Notes: generated by a model not told the origin, from the letters alone. Shown: positions 56,242-64,000, counted from the stretch's first letter. The stretch: 64,000 nt of DNA from Roseiarcus sp963783175 (GCA_963783175.1 CAWANG010000042.1:1-64000); one strand, 5' to 3'. A program made the numbers and translations.

Positions 56242-56802
56242 ATGATTGGCGCCTATCGCATCACCGGCTACGTGATCGCCTCCGCCGACGGGCGGATCGC
56301 CGACGCAAGCGGGCACATGCCGAAGTCGCTCAAGCTCGACGCCGACGTGCGTTTCTTCGAGAACGGGCTCGACCATGTCGATGCGGTGGTCCACGGCCGG
56401 CATTCGCATGAGGGCCATCCGAATTCGGCGAGACGCCGAAGGCTGATCATCACCCGCAGTGTCGCGGGCTTGGCACCCGATCCGCATAACGCCAAGGCGC
56501 GGCTCTGGAATCCCGCCGGAGCGTCGTTCGAGGAGGCCTTAGCCGCACTGGGCTTGAGTTCGGGGACGATCGCGATCATCGGTGGCCCGCTGGTCTACAC
56601 GCTCTTTCTCAAGCGCGGCTACGACAACTTCCACCTCAGCCGGGCGGTGAATGTTTGGATTCCGGACGGCCTGCCGGTCTTCATTCGCGAGGCCTACGGC
56701 GGCGAGCCGGAGGCGGCGCTGGCGGGCGCCGGCCTCAAGGCCGGACCGACGCTGTGGCTCGACGACGAGGTGACCGTGACCGACTGGGAGCGGGCGCAGT
56801 AG
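56242..56802 (+). CDS. RibD C-terminal/dihydrofolate reductase-like protein
   Basis: 186 residues with the pterin/flavin reductase fold: YRITGYVIASADGRIADASGHMP at the start, HVDAVVHGRHSHEGHPNS, LIITRSVAG, and IAIIGGPLVYTLFLKRGYD. It directly follows folE, so it probably reduces a pterin in the same pathway, such as dihydrofolate or dihydromethanopterin (a DmrA-like role would fit a methylotroph). The substrate is inferred. Confidence 0.75.
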   Translation: MIGAYRITGYVIASADGRIADASGHMPKSLKLDADVRFFENGLDHVDAVVHGRHSHEGHPNSARRRRLIITRSVAGLAPDPHNAKARLWNPAGASFEEALAALGLSSGTIAIIGGPLVYTLFLKRGYDNFHLSRAVNVWIPDGLPVFIREAYGGEPEAALAGAGLKAGPTLWLDDEVTVTDWERAQ

Positions 56803-56813
56803 GCCGGCGGAGG

Positions 56814-56829
56814 TGTTTCACGGGAAACA
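56814..56829. promoter_or_regulatory. parS-like site, one mismatch
   Basis: TGTTTCACGGGAAACA differs from the ParB-binding consensus TGTTTCACGTGAAACA by one central base. It is 12 bases after the folE-operon stop. No par genes are nearby; parS copies are usually scattered around the origin. It is the first of several signals in the 570-base spacer 56803-57373, which has no gene. The last 190 bases of that spacer (57160-57350) are suddenly GC-rich and unassigned. Confidence 0.45.
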
Positions 56830-56840
56830 GAAGGGCCGCA

Positions 56841-56858
56841 ATTTAACTTAAGTTAAAT
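56841..56858. repeat. 18-bp perfect palindrome
   Basis: ATTTAACTTAAGTTAAAT reads the same on both strands, without a loop. A perfect 18-bp dyad in an AT-rich spacer is typical of a dimeric repressor operator. It lies 12 bases after the parS-like site. Confidence 0.7.
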
Positions 56859-56881
56859 GTACTAAAGTGGTTTATCCAAGC

Positions 56882-56940
56882 CAAATCCAAATTTAGCCAA
56901 ATCCAGCAAAGCTCGGCAAAGCCGGGCAAAGAGAGTCAAA
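56882..56940 (+). repeat. helically phased CAAA tracts
   Basis: CAAA begins at 56882, 56888, 56898, 56907, 56917, 56927 and 56937, i.e. with steps of 6, 10, 9, 10, 10 and 10 bases. A-tracts in phase with the helix bend DNA, and such arrays occur at origins, promoters and recombination sites. An A-rich tail follows directly. Confidence 0.65.
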
Positions 56941-57033
56941 GAAAAAGGGGGGTGTAAGCTCTCCACTATAGGTAGGACACGTTTTTTGCGGACGATTGTG
57001 GCAAGTAACATAAATATTCATGTCAAAGCGTTT

Positions 57034-57049
57034 CCGCCCTACCGGGCGG
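57034..57049. other. 6-bp hairpin CCGCCC-TACC-GGGCGG
   Basis: A short, strong stem-loop in the spacer before the low-GC operon. It lacks a T run on either side, so it is not a standard rho-independent terminator. It may mark a boundary or bind a protein. Confidence 0.35.
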
Positions 57050-57373
57050 CAAGTTACCGTCTGACAGATAGCACTGTAAGAACATGCAAGTACATACTAA
57101 GTATATTACAAGCTTATCGCACTTGCCGCAATTCTGTATAAAACGCCACAATTAAATATAGAATGTGGCGGGCGATCCCCGGCGCGGCCTGGCCGCCCTC
57201 GGCGGTCCATGTGCTCATGCGCTCGTCGGCGCGGCCCGCGCCGCTCTCGCCGAAGCGACCCAATGCGCCTGCCGACAAGGCTTGGCAGCGACCCAGGAAC
57301 GCAAGAGCAGGAGCGCGCGCGGAAGGCGGGGGCCGGTTTGGATTCTGGGGCCAGAACGTTCAAAATGAAAATG

Positions 57374-59590
57374 TTAGACGGATCCTTCATTTATTAGTTT
57401 CTGCCAAACCGCTGGACGTATTACATTCGAAATTCCCCCATCTTCTTTGGATGCATGCAGAGTTAAGTCATTTCGCGCGCGACTGCACGCGATATATAAG
57501 TCCGTAAGAAACTGCTTCCGATGATATGGACTCACATCCTCCGCTGTTGCTTCATCGTTTACATCAAGCACGAATACGTGATCAAATTGCAGGCCGCCCA
57601 CATATTCTGGCATAGTAACCGCAAATCGTCTCGAATCGTATTTGAGAGCGTCCACTACATCTTCTTGAGAGGCAACTGCCACATGATCGCTCTTGTACTC
57701 ACCCGACGCAGCACTGAGATATGTGTCAAACCGCTCTGAATCCATACAAATAACGGCGACGCTTTTCTTTATTCCTTCTTTTACAAGTTTCCTCGCTCGG
57801 GCAAAACACGCTTTATACTGTGCTGTAGAGTTTGGATATTGATAATATCGAGGTATAGGACCACTCTTTGCGTTGTCCGGCAGGCTTGTTGGTCCAGTCT
57901 CCCATTCTTGACCAGTTGCGATGTGGATCAATTGATCTGCAATCGTTTGAACAAAACGAGTTATTTCGCCCGTGCTCCGGAATACGATCTTAAGATCAAA
58001 TTTCGTCGCATCCGGTAAGTTAGCACGTTTATAAACATCCACAGTGTCTTCGTTCTTTTCAGCAATCGTAACATCACCGTAAATTGCTAGTGGCGACTGC
58101 TTGCGATCAATTGCCATTGCCACCCGCGGCCTGGTGGTCGCATCGGAAAGCAATTGATGAAGGACAAATCGCTCTTGCTCATCAAACAGGTGCATTTCAT
58201 CAACAAAGACGTAATCGTATCCCTCGGTCTTACGGAGCCGCTCCCATTCAAAAGTGCTCAGCGCCTTCAAATAATCCGAAACAAGCTGCTCCGGGCCCGT
58301 AAATCCATCTTGAGTTAACCCCTCGAAATACAATTGATAAATATCGGCGATCGCCTCCTTTTCGGAGGCGGTCCGAAGGGTCCACATCCAACTGCGACGA
58401 GATAGCTGCAAATAATAGTTCCGCCTGCGCGGATGAATTCCAGCGGCGGCAAAGACGGTAGAGATTTCGGTAGCCACATCCCAAACAAACAACCTTCTCT
58501 CACTCGAACCGGGTGGCGCTTCAATGCGTGCTATAAATTCTGGCGAACAGCCCGATCGTCTGGTGATCCAGTCTCCATCTTGGTAATCATCAACGTGCTT
58601 CGCTAACCTGCTCAACATTTCCATCTTCCCAGACCTACTATCCGAGCCAAGCAGTCGGCGACTTTTTGCTCCAATCTTCACCGCGTCGTCGGCGAGAGCC
58701 ATGAGAGGATATACAGTCAGTGAGCGTTTCTCCTGACGAAGGCTGCCTCCGGGGTCAAGATTGTCCATCAACTCCTCAATGGCGTCAGCAAGTGCCCAAC
58801 TGTGAGTAATAAAAAGTATGCGGCAGGGATCACCAGCACTCCTGGCTTTATCGAGCAATCTCATCGCTTTAATAGCCATCGTCAGCGTCTTTCCGGTCCC
58901 TGCACTACCGCGAAGCCTCAGGGGTCGATCAAACGACATCTCGATGAAAGAACGCTGATCACTGTTGACATGACGAGGGTACCACACATCCCAACTCATC
59001 TTGTCGCCAATGCCGGTTCCGACACTGTCATAGGCAGTATCAAGACTGATGTCCCCGACTTGCGGAGCCGCGTCGGGCTTTGGCACAATTTCCATCGCTA
59101 AATCATGAGCGCTGGAAAACAGCGTATAGTCAGGCTGGTAGGAGTTTAGATCGTGTGCGAAGCTAGAGCCATACCCACAAACGAAGAAATCTCGCGTCCC
59201 AAGAGGCCGAGCCTCAGTAACAATGCGCTGTCGCCCAGTTGCATAACTGTAGGCAAACGCCGAACATTTATTGCCATGGCGAAATGGACCGTACTCCGGC
59301 GGTAGTTTTCCTCCGTGCAGACCGACTTGCATGAGCTTAGCAATTCGACCGGCGGCGGTTGCTGCTTCTCGCCCGGATACAGCCGAAAAGACCTCTGGCG
59401 TCCCAATTACCAGTAGTCCGTCCCTTGACTCACTGTTATCAGCCCAATAACACGCAATATCCTGTCTAACTGCGGAATGAAGACCGGGCACCCGTTGCTG
59501 CGCTTCTGGCGTTGTTACAGATGCCCACCATACTGCCGGTTGTTGCCTTGCCAAAGCGAACGCCGCGCGAGTGAATACAAGCGCTCTCAT
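57374..59590 (-). CDS. UvrD/DUF2075-like superfamily I helicase
   Basis: 738 residues from the ATG at 59590, whose ATGA overlaps the stop of the upstream gene. An unassigned N-terminal region (1-200) precedes a helicase core: Walker A GSAGTGKT at 228-235, Walker B VDEMHL at 463-468, motif III-like AIDRKQSPLAIYG, and the terminal TDLYIACSRARNDLTL. The layout suits a stand-alone nuclease-free ATPase. GC and codon use are clearly lower than in the core genes, which suggests transfer. Together with the preceding gene it forms a two-gene operon typical of phage-defence modules, but I know no named system with this exact pair. Confidence 0.85.
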   Translation of the reverse strand: MRALVFTRAAFALARQQPAVWWASVTTPEAQQRVPGLHSAVRQDIACYWADNSESRDGLLVIGTPEVFSAVSGREAATAAGRIAKLMQVGLHGGKLPPEYGPFRHGNKCSAFAYSYATGRQRIVTEARPLGTRDFFVCGYGSSFAHDLNSYQPDYTLFSSAHDLAMEIVPKPDAAPQVGDISLDTAYDSVGTGIGDKMSWDVWYPRHVNSDQRSFIEMSFDRPLRLRGSAGTGKTLTMAIKAMRLLDKARSAGDPCRILFITHSWALADAIEELMDNLDPGGSLRQEKRSLTVYPLMALADDAVKIGAKSRRLLGSDSRSGKMEMLSRLAKHVDDYQDGDWITRRSGCSPEFIARIEAPPGSSERRLFVWDVATEISTVFAAAGIHPRRRNYYLQLSRRSWMWTLRTASEKEAIADIYQLYFEGLTQDGFTGPEQLVSDYLKALSTFEWERLRKTEGYDYVFVDEMHLFDEQERFVLHQLLSDATTRPRVAMAIDRKQSPLAIYGDVTIAEKNEDTVDVYKRANLPDATKFDLKIVFRSTGEITRFVQTIADQLIHIATGQEWETGPTSLPDNAKSGPIPRYYQYPNSTAQYKACFARARKLVKEGIKKSVAVICMDSERFDTYLSAASGEYKSDHVAVASQEDVVDALKYDSRRFAVTMPEYVGGLQFDHVFVLDVNDEATAEDVSPYHRKQFLTDLYIACSRARNDLTLHASKEDGGISNVIRPAVWQKLINEGSV

Positions 59591-60474
59591 TGTTCTCTTC
59601 CGGTAGCAACATAGGTGTCGAGACAAGTCGTTAGCCGGCCTATATATCCGGGTGGTAGGCCAATATCAGCAAAAACTTTTGCTAGCTGCTGCGTCAAGGC
59701 ATAGACATATGGAGATGCTAATCTTCCGATCCGCCGAAGCGGTAGAATTGGTCCAGCCCTTCGGACGGGATCTAGTGATACTTCGGCAACGTCGCACTGG
59801 CCGATGTGGCGAAGTAGTGCAAAGTATCCTGATTCACCATCGCCGGGAATGGAGGTAATGAAAAACACATCTCCGGGCAGCGAGCCGCAATGCCCTTGGA
59901 GCGCCTCAAGTACGCTTTTTGAAGGGTCGCTGCTGTCAGGCAAGAGGTCTTTTGCACCTTCAATTATTTTGTGGACATAAGTTCCACCGTTTGAACCGTA
60001 TCCTTCGAGCTCTTGCCTGCGATTAAGAGCACGCTTTGCTTTAGTAATAACAGTCTCTAAAGTGTGACGTTTTGCTGGAGTGAAGCTTTCATTAGATAGT
60101 GCGTCGGCAATATTTGAAACGTTATCTCTGCCAATCCAATCTCGTATTGCAGTGTCTGTTATGTTTCCAGAAAGACCTTTTGCTTTATGCTCGCGCCTTA
60201 TTGCGCCTATAGCTGCTTCCAAAATCTTGTCAGTTTTCTTCGCGACATAATCGGGTCCCCAAAAATTACCGACATATGTATCGAAGCGAACGACCGGAAC
60301 GTAGCTGATTCGATTTCGGTTCTTGTTGAACTCAAGATCACAGTCAGCTGTCACGACAATTGCATGTTCGGTCCAGGGAGACCGGTCGTTAACATCCCAT
60401 CGAAGGACGTCGCCTTGGCGGGGAGCCTCGAAGGCAGATTCCAACTCCAGTACTTCATGTCGCTCGCCCGGCAT
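59587..60474 (-). CDS. unknown partner protein of the helicase
   Basis: 295 residues, no signal peptide or membrane helix. Near the N-terminus it has QGDVLRWDVND and AIVVTADCDLEFNKNRNRISYVPVV, a pattern (vT.dCDl..nK) met in small beta-barrel-like proteins of defence loci. The centre (about 80-170) is helical and charged. A later PGDVFFITSIPG stretch repeats the GDVxF idea. It is translationally coupled to the helicase and shares its low GC, so the two work together. Function is unknown; recognition of a DNA or RNA end for the helicase is one possibility. It is divergent from cas1 across 243 bases. Confidence 0.75.
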   Translation of the reverse strand: MPGERHEVLELESAFEAPRQGDVLRWDVNDRSPWTEHAIVVTADCDLEFNKNRNRISYVPVVRFDTYVGNFWGPDYVAKKTDKILEAAIGAIRREHKAKGLSGNITDTAIRDWIGRDNVSNIADALSNESFTPAKRHTLETVITKAKRALNRRQELEGYGSNGGTYVHKIIEGAKDLLPDSSDPSKSVLEALQGHCGSLPGDVFFITSIPGDGESGYFALLRHIGQCDVAEVSLDPVRRAGPILPLRRIGRLASPYVYALTQQLAKVFADIGLPPGYIGRLTTCLDTYVATGREQ

Positions 60475-60717
60475 TCTTAATCACCGATTTCGACGGATTG
60501 GTGAATGCGGCACGGCAGCGGAGCATAAGAGAGGCATTTGAGGCGCACAAGGGTGTATCAGTGGCGGATGGACGTCACCGAATACGAGATGGCCTAGGTT
60601 TCAACCCGTATCCGTGTCAACCTCGCGCTTGCCGAGGCCCAAATAGCGGCTGCTTTCGGGCTGGATGCAGCGTCGGGCAAAACGACGCCTTGCCCGTCGA
60701 CACAGATGGGGGGAACC

Positions 60718-62118
60718 ATGGGGCGTCCACGATGCGATCCATTCGACGCGGCGGCGATCATCGCGGCAATCGGCAAAGGCGAAACGACGCCGCTCAGGGC
60801 GTATCAGGACTACGCCGCCACGGCTGCACGGCCTTACGCGCGAGCGTCGTTTGAAACCGTCTTGCAAAGACATCAGCGGCTCGGCCCATCGCATGAGCCG
60901 GGTCCGGCCGCCGCGCCCGCTCTGCACGCTATCGACGCCGCCGCGGATGCCGAGTCCGATGCCTTCTGGGGCGCACGTCTCGAGGTCAAGACCCGCGTCA
61001 TCACGACCGAGGCGGACAATGCCAGCCTCATCGTCAGGGGCGGCTCGCTCTTTGTCCATGACGGCGAACGTCGCCTGAGGTACGACGCGGGCGCGAGAAT
61101 GCCCGCCGCCATCGTCACGGCCGGCTGGAATGGACTTGTGAGCATCGAGGCTTTGCGGTTTTGCGCATCGCATCGCATCGCCATCGTGGTCCTCGATTGG
61201 ATGCGCGAGTTGCTCACCGTCATGCCGGGCGCGCCCCGCGCCGCGGCGGCGATGCTCCGCGCTCAGGCGCTCGCCAATCCCTCTTGGATCGCCGCGCGCG
61301 TTGTGAAGGCGAAGATTGAGAACGCCGTCCGGGCCGGCGCGCTCGCTCATAACCAAGGCGCGAGGTTCATTGACGCGGCAGCGCGCGCCGCGACCGTACA
61401 AGAGGCGATGATCGCGGAGGCGCAGGCGGCGCGCACCTCATGGGGCGACGCAGCGCCTAAGCTTCGATGGCGGGCGGGCTCGCCCCGTGTACCGCCGGCA
61501 TGGAAGAAACCCGCACCCGCCCGCCAGCGCGCCGACCTTCGCGTGAAGCATCACGCGACGCATCCCGTCAACGCCCTGCTCAACGCCGTCTTTTCTGTCA
61601 CGGCTGGACGGCTTGTAGCTGCTCTTGTCGCGGCCGGCGCGCATCCCGCCATTGGTTTCCTGCACGCTGACAAGCCAGGCCGCTGGTCTCTCGCATGGGA
61701 TGCAATCGAACCGCTGCGGCCTTCAATTGAGGCCAACGTCTTTGCCTTCATCTGCCGCCACCAGTTCAGCGGCGGCGACTTCATTCGCGTTCACGACGCG
61801 CGCGGAAGCATCCGACTCGGAAGCAACCTTTTGCGCGTCGTCATCGCCGAATGCGCGCCTTCTCGTAGGCTTTTGAACGACGTCGCCCGATGGATGATTG
61901 AGCTTGTCCTTAGCGCGCCGCGCGCGCCGCGCGCGCCGCTTGCGCCGTCTCTCGGTCTCGGCGCGCCGCATCCGAGTCTGAACTCGTTTTTGCAACACGT
62001 CGGCAAAGACGGCCCAGGCTGTATTCGGCGAGGCGCGCCGGATCGCCGCTCGCTCCGCCGCCTCGACTTCGTGCGGCAATGCTTGGAGCACGACAAACAG
62101 GACGAAGGCGACGAATAA
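60718..62118 (+). CDS. cas1: orphan Cas1-family integrase with N-terminal HTH
   Basis: 466 residues. Two in-frame ATGs exist (60706, 60718); GGGGGGA sits just before the second, so I start there. Residues 1-52 form an HTH-like domain (DAAAIIAAIGKGETTPLRAYQ). The Cas1 fold follows: an N-terminal beta domain (85-165, SLIVRGGSLFVHDG and LVSIEALRFCASHRIAIVVLD) and the helical integrase domain with glutamate E234 (IAEAQAAR), NALLNAVFSV, histidine H316 (IGFLHAD) and D328/E331 (LAWDAIEPLRP). All metal-binding residues are present, so it is probably active. No cas2, effector or CRISPR array is visible. The last 70 residues overlap polB antisense and look low-complexity. Confidence 0.88.
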   Translation: MGRPRCDPFDAAAIIAAIGKGETTPLRAYQDYAATAARPYARASFETVLQRHQRLGPSHEPGPAAAPALHAIDAAADAESDAFWGARLEVKTRVITTEADNASLIVRGGSLFVHDGERRLRYDAGARMPAAIVTAGWNGLVSIEALRFCASHRIAIVVLDWMRELLTVMPGAPRAAAAMLRAQALANPSWIAARVVKAKIENAVRAGALAHNQGARFIDAAARAATVQEAMIAEAQAARTSWGDAAPKLRWRAGSPRVPPAWKKPAPARQRADLRVKHHATHPVNALLNAVFSVTAGRLVAALVAAGAHPAIGFLHADKPGRWSLAWDAIEPLRPSIEANVFAFICRHQFSGGDFIRVHDARGSIRLGSNLLRVVIAECAPSRRLLNDVARWMIELVLSAPRAPRAPLAPSLGLGAPHPSLNSFLQHVGKDGPGCIRRGAPDRRSLRRLDFVRQCLEHDKQDEGDE

Positions 62119-64000
62119 CACACACGCCATGCGCCAGAATTCAGCCGCCCACGCGGCCGAGGGGAACGCTGGCGAGTCGGCGGCGGCCTCCTGATCGATA
62201 GGCAGGGTAAACGTGGGGAACTCCAGCGGCGTGATCGCGTTGCTCGGCGCTTCAAGGGGCGCGTCAAGAACGGCTTCGACCGACGCCCGGCGCGCGGCCC
62301 TCGCTTGCCTCTTGCGCTCGGCTTCCGTTTGTCGCGGCGTAGGAGGTTCCTGAGCAGCCCTCTTCTCGCGCGCTGCTTGCCCAGCCGACGCGCGCCTGAC
62401 GGCCGCAGCGCGAGCCCCTGAGGCCAGCGCGATGGCCTCCCCAATCAATGCAAGCTCGCGCTCATTGTCGGCGTAGATCGCCGCCCCGCCGCTCCAAAAG
62501 ACGCCGATGCGATCCTTGAAGAAACGCCGCGCCGCCTTATCCGGCAAGTGTCGCTCAACCGCCATTCTGAGCGCCGCGAGCGGGACCGGCCCTCGCCGCT
62601 TGTTCTTGAGGGATGGCCGCCGCGTCCCGTTCAAGTCGAAATCTTTCCCTTTGGCGAGCGCATCTTGAAGGGTGCGCAACTGGCGCGCCATACAGGCGGC
62701 TCGTTGCGCCTTGGCCGGCAGGGGCGCGGCCTCCGCGATCGAAACCGCGCCGTCATCGCTGACTTCGAGCGCGGCGCGCAATCGCTTCATCGCGTCGGGC
62801 TTAAGCCGCCGTCCCCGCTGGAAAGCCTTCCGCAATGCGACAGCCTTGACGCCGGCTCGGACGCTCAGCGCGTCGATGTCGAGGCCGGTCAAGAGCGAAG
62901 GATTAAAGCTCTTGCGAATGATGGGGACGTTGGGCAAATCCTCGATCTGTTCATCGCCCGCGTCCTCAACGTCGGGGTCTATCAGCGAATTGGTTTCCTT
63001 CCCGATGTACTCATGGTCGAGGATCACCAATTTTAGCCGCTCCAACTTCCCTTTCGCGCCGCGCGATTTCATTTCGGAGCGGCCAAAATAATCTGACAGG
63101 CAATCGGCGACGGTGCACAGTCTCAACCCGAATGCATCATGAAATATTTCGGCTGGGAATTCGTTGTTGTCGCTGCGGCGCAAACTATCCAGATCCAACC
63201 CTTTCTCCGCTTTCGCGTACAACGTCGTCTTGAACAGATCGTCCCGCGTCTTCGCGATTTCGGGATCGTCCGTGACAAACGCCCAATCGGATGAGACCGG
63301 CGCCGGCAGGACGTTGAAGAACATGAATGCGCGCTTGTCGGGCAGCCGGTCGTAGGTGAGCCAGTCGGCGCGCGAGGACAAAGCGCGCTGCTGGAATTGC
63401 GGCTCGTTCAGACCGGGCAAGGTGCTGAGCGCGTCCTTTACGGCAAGTTCGATATTGTCGCCCCGGGCCGCCGCCTCGAACGCAATCCGCCATAGATCGC
63501 AAACGAGCTTGGGGTTGCGGCTATTGCTCAACTTGCTCAGATCGGGCTTCCCGGTCTTTTTGTTGGGCGGCGCAGCCGCATGCGGCGGGAGCGCGGTCTG
63601 ATCGTACGCTGGCGCAGTTACGTGGCCGAGTCCGTGGCCACTCGCCTTGCGGATGATCCATTCCTCCGCGCCCGAGGATGAGATTCGCCGATTCGCCAGC
63701 GAATAGCGCTTAGCCGAAACCGCGAGCACATAGAGCGGCTCCAATCGGTTGGGATCATCGAGCGCGTAGTTGACGGCCTCGATGTTGAACAGCGGGTCGT
63801 CATTGGAATAGGGATTGAGCGCCTGAAACCATCCGTGCGGCCCAGCGATTTCCTCAACGCGCGCCCGAAAATCTTCGCGCGACATTTCGTCCGGCCGGAC
63901 AAAGCACATAGAATCCGTGTCACAGCAGGCGTGCGCGAGCCCGCGGTCGGCGGCGAGCCGTTCGGCGATGGCGAGCAACAGCCGGCCGCCGGCCGGAATG
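61723..64000 (-). CDS. family B DNA polymerase, C-terminal part (runs off the window)
   Basis: The frame is open to the window edge; a TTG at 63978 is not a real start because conserved sequence (PAGGRLLLAIAERL) continues upstream. Motif C is CDTDSM at about 63921-63906, followed by EAVNYALDDPNRLEPLYVLAVSAKRYSLAN, where KRY is the thumb-side lysine motif, and RKASGHGLGH. A cro-like HTH (VKAVALRKAFQRGRRLKPDAMKRLRAAL) lies in the middle, and the C-terminal 250 residues are Arg/Ala-rich with one hydrophobic helix (FWRMACVLFVAFVLFVVL). The exonuclease and fingers regions should lie beyond 64000. It faces cas1; the two ORFs overlap by 396 bases. Confidence 0.85.
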   Translation of the reverse strand, partial: IPAGGRLLLAIAERLAADRGLAHACCDTDSMCFVRPDEMSREDFRARVEEIAGPHGWFQALNPYSNDDPLFNIEAVNYALDDPNRLEPLYVLAVSAKRYSLANRRISSSGAEEWIIRKASGHGLGHVTAPAYDQTALPPHAAAPPNKKTGKPDLSKLSNSRNPKLVCDLWRIAFEAAARGDNIELAVKDALSTLPGLNEPQFQQRALSSRADWLTYDRLPDKRAFMFFNVLPAPVSSDWAFVTDDPEIAKTRDDLFKTTLYAKAEKGLDLDSLRRSDNNEFPAEIFHDAFGLRLCTVADCLSDYFGRSEMKSRGAKGKLERLKLVILDHEYIGKETNSLIDPDVEDAGDEQIEDLPNVPIIRKSFNPSLLTGLDIDALSVRAGVKAVALRKAFQRGRRLKPDAMKRLRAALEVSDDGAVSIAEAAPLPAKAQRAACMARQLRTLQDALAKGKDFDLNGTRRPSLKNKRRGPVPLAALRMAVERHLPDKAARRFFKDRIGVFWSGGAAIYADNERELALIGEAIALASGARAAAVRRASAGQAAREKRAAQEPPTPRQTEAERKRQARAARRASVEAVLDAPLEAPSNAITPLEFPTFTLPIDQEAAADSPAFPSAAWAAEFWRMACVLFVAFVLFVVLQALPHEVEAAERAAIRRASPNTAWAVFADVLQKRVQTRMRRAETERRRKRRARRARRAKDKLNHPSGDVVQKPTRRRAFGDDDAQKVASESDASARVVNANEVAAAELVAADEGKDVGLN

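Noticed and set aside
57034..57049. Hairpin as terminator of the helicase operon
   Set aside because: There is no U run on either strand and it lies more than 320 bases past the helicase stop.
57160..57350. GC-rich ORFs in the spacer before the helicase gene
   Set aside because: No frame shows a recognisable protein, start site or conserved motif; probably non-coding or a remnant.
60595..60640. GTTTCAACCCG upstream of cas1, reminiscent of a CRISPR repeat end
   Set aside because: It occurs once; no spacer-repeat periodicity is seen in the 243-base spacer or elsewhere in the window.
61791..62444. 217-codon minus-strand ORF in another frame of polB
   Set aside because: It is Arg-rich, lies within the polymerase tail and has no recognisable motif.

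Overview
The window is about 65% GC and carries gene orders typical of Alphaproteobacteria, order Hyphomicrobiales: rpoN-hpf-ptsN, purS-purQ, iorA-iorB, a class I phaC and glyQ-glyS. A MoxY-like sensor kinase, a lanmodulin-like EF-hand gene and pqqBCDE point to a methylotroph of the Beijerinckiaceae/Methylocystaceae type. The placement is inferred from gene content; no rRNA or tRNA gene was recognised.

Layout. 0.3-15.4 kb is core metabolism: an Abhydrolase_10-type protein, ahcY, rpoN-hpf-ptsN, purS-purQ, hisE, an atypical SDR, phaC, an SMP-30 protein, an SUV3-like helicase and an S4-domain protein. 15.4-16.0 kb is an intergenic repeat zone. 16.0-22.2 kb holds a Gfo/Idh oxidoreductase, ggt, an L,D-transpeptidase and iorAB. 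22.2-32.5 kb is the most coherent functional block: a NarL/MoxY-type two-component pair, a TonB-dependent receptor, a secreted four-EF-hand protein with the layout of lanmodulin, exbB-exbD-tonB and, overlapping tonB, pqqBCDE. It looks like a combined uptake-and-cofactor locus for PQQ (and probably lanthanide)-dependent alcohol oxidation.

32.6-49.8 kb is a degraded accessory island. It has a P4-type integrase beside a broken lytic transglycosylase, small secreted proteins, a Sel1-repeat protein, FRG and DUF3800 proteins, a PEP-CTERM protein, an IS110 relic, an intact IS110-type element with 14-bp inverted repeats, an IS1182-like element split by another IS110 copy, a truncated SAM-domain cyclase fused to a flagellin fragment, and a DUF1217 gene. 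50.2-56.8 kb returns to core genes: a receiver-less winged-helix regulator, RNase D, rph, glyQ-glyS, folE and a DHFR/RibD-like gene.

56.8-64.0 kb is a second accessory region. An AT-rich spacer carries a parS-like site, an 18-bp perfect palindrome and helically phased CAAA tracts. It is followed by a lower-GC two-gene operon (UvrD/DUF2075-like helicase plus an unknown partner, a defence-system candidate) and then by an orphan Cas1 with an N-terminal helix-turn-helix facing a family B DNA polymerase. Cas1 plus PolB without a CRISPR array is the hallmark of casposon-like elements and is the most novel feature; the polymerase runs off the window.

Many otherwise conserved genes carry one single-base frameshift (abhydrolase, rpoN, hisE, lanmodulin-like, pqqC, IS1182), several in C runs. 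This suggests residual sequencing error rather than decay, so those reading frames are described as joined.
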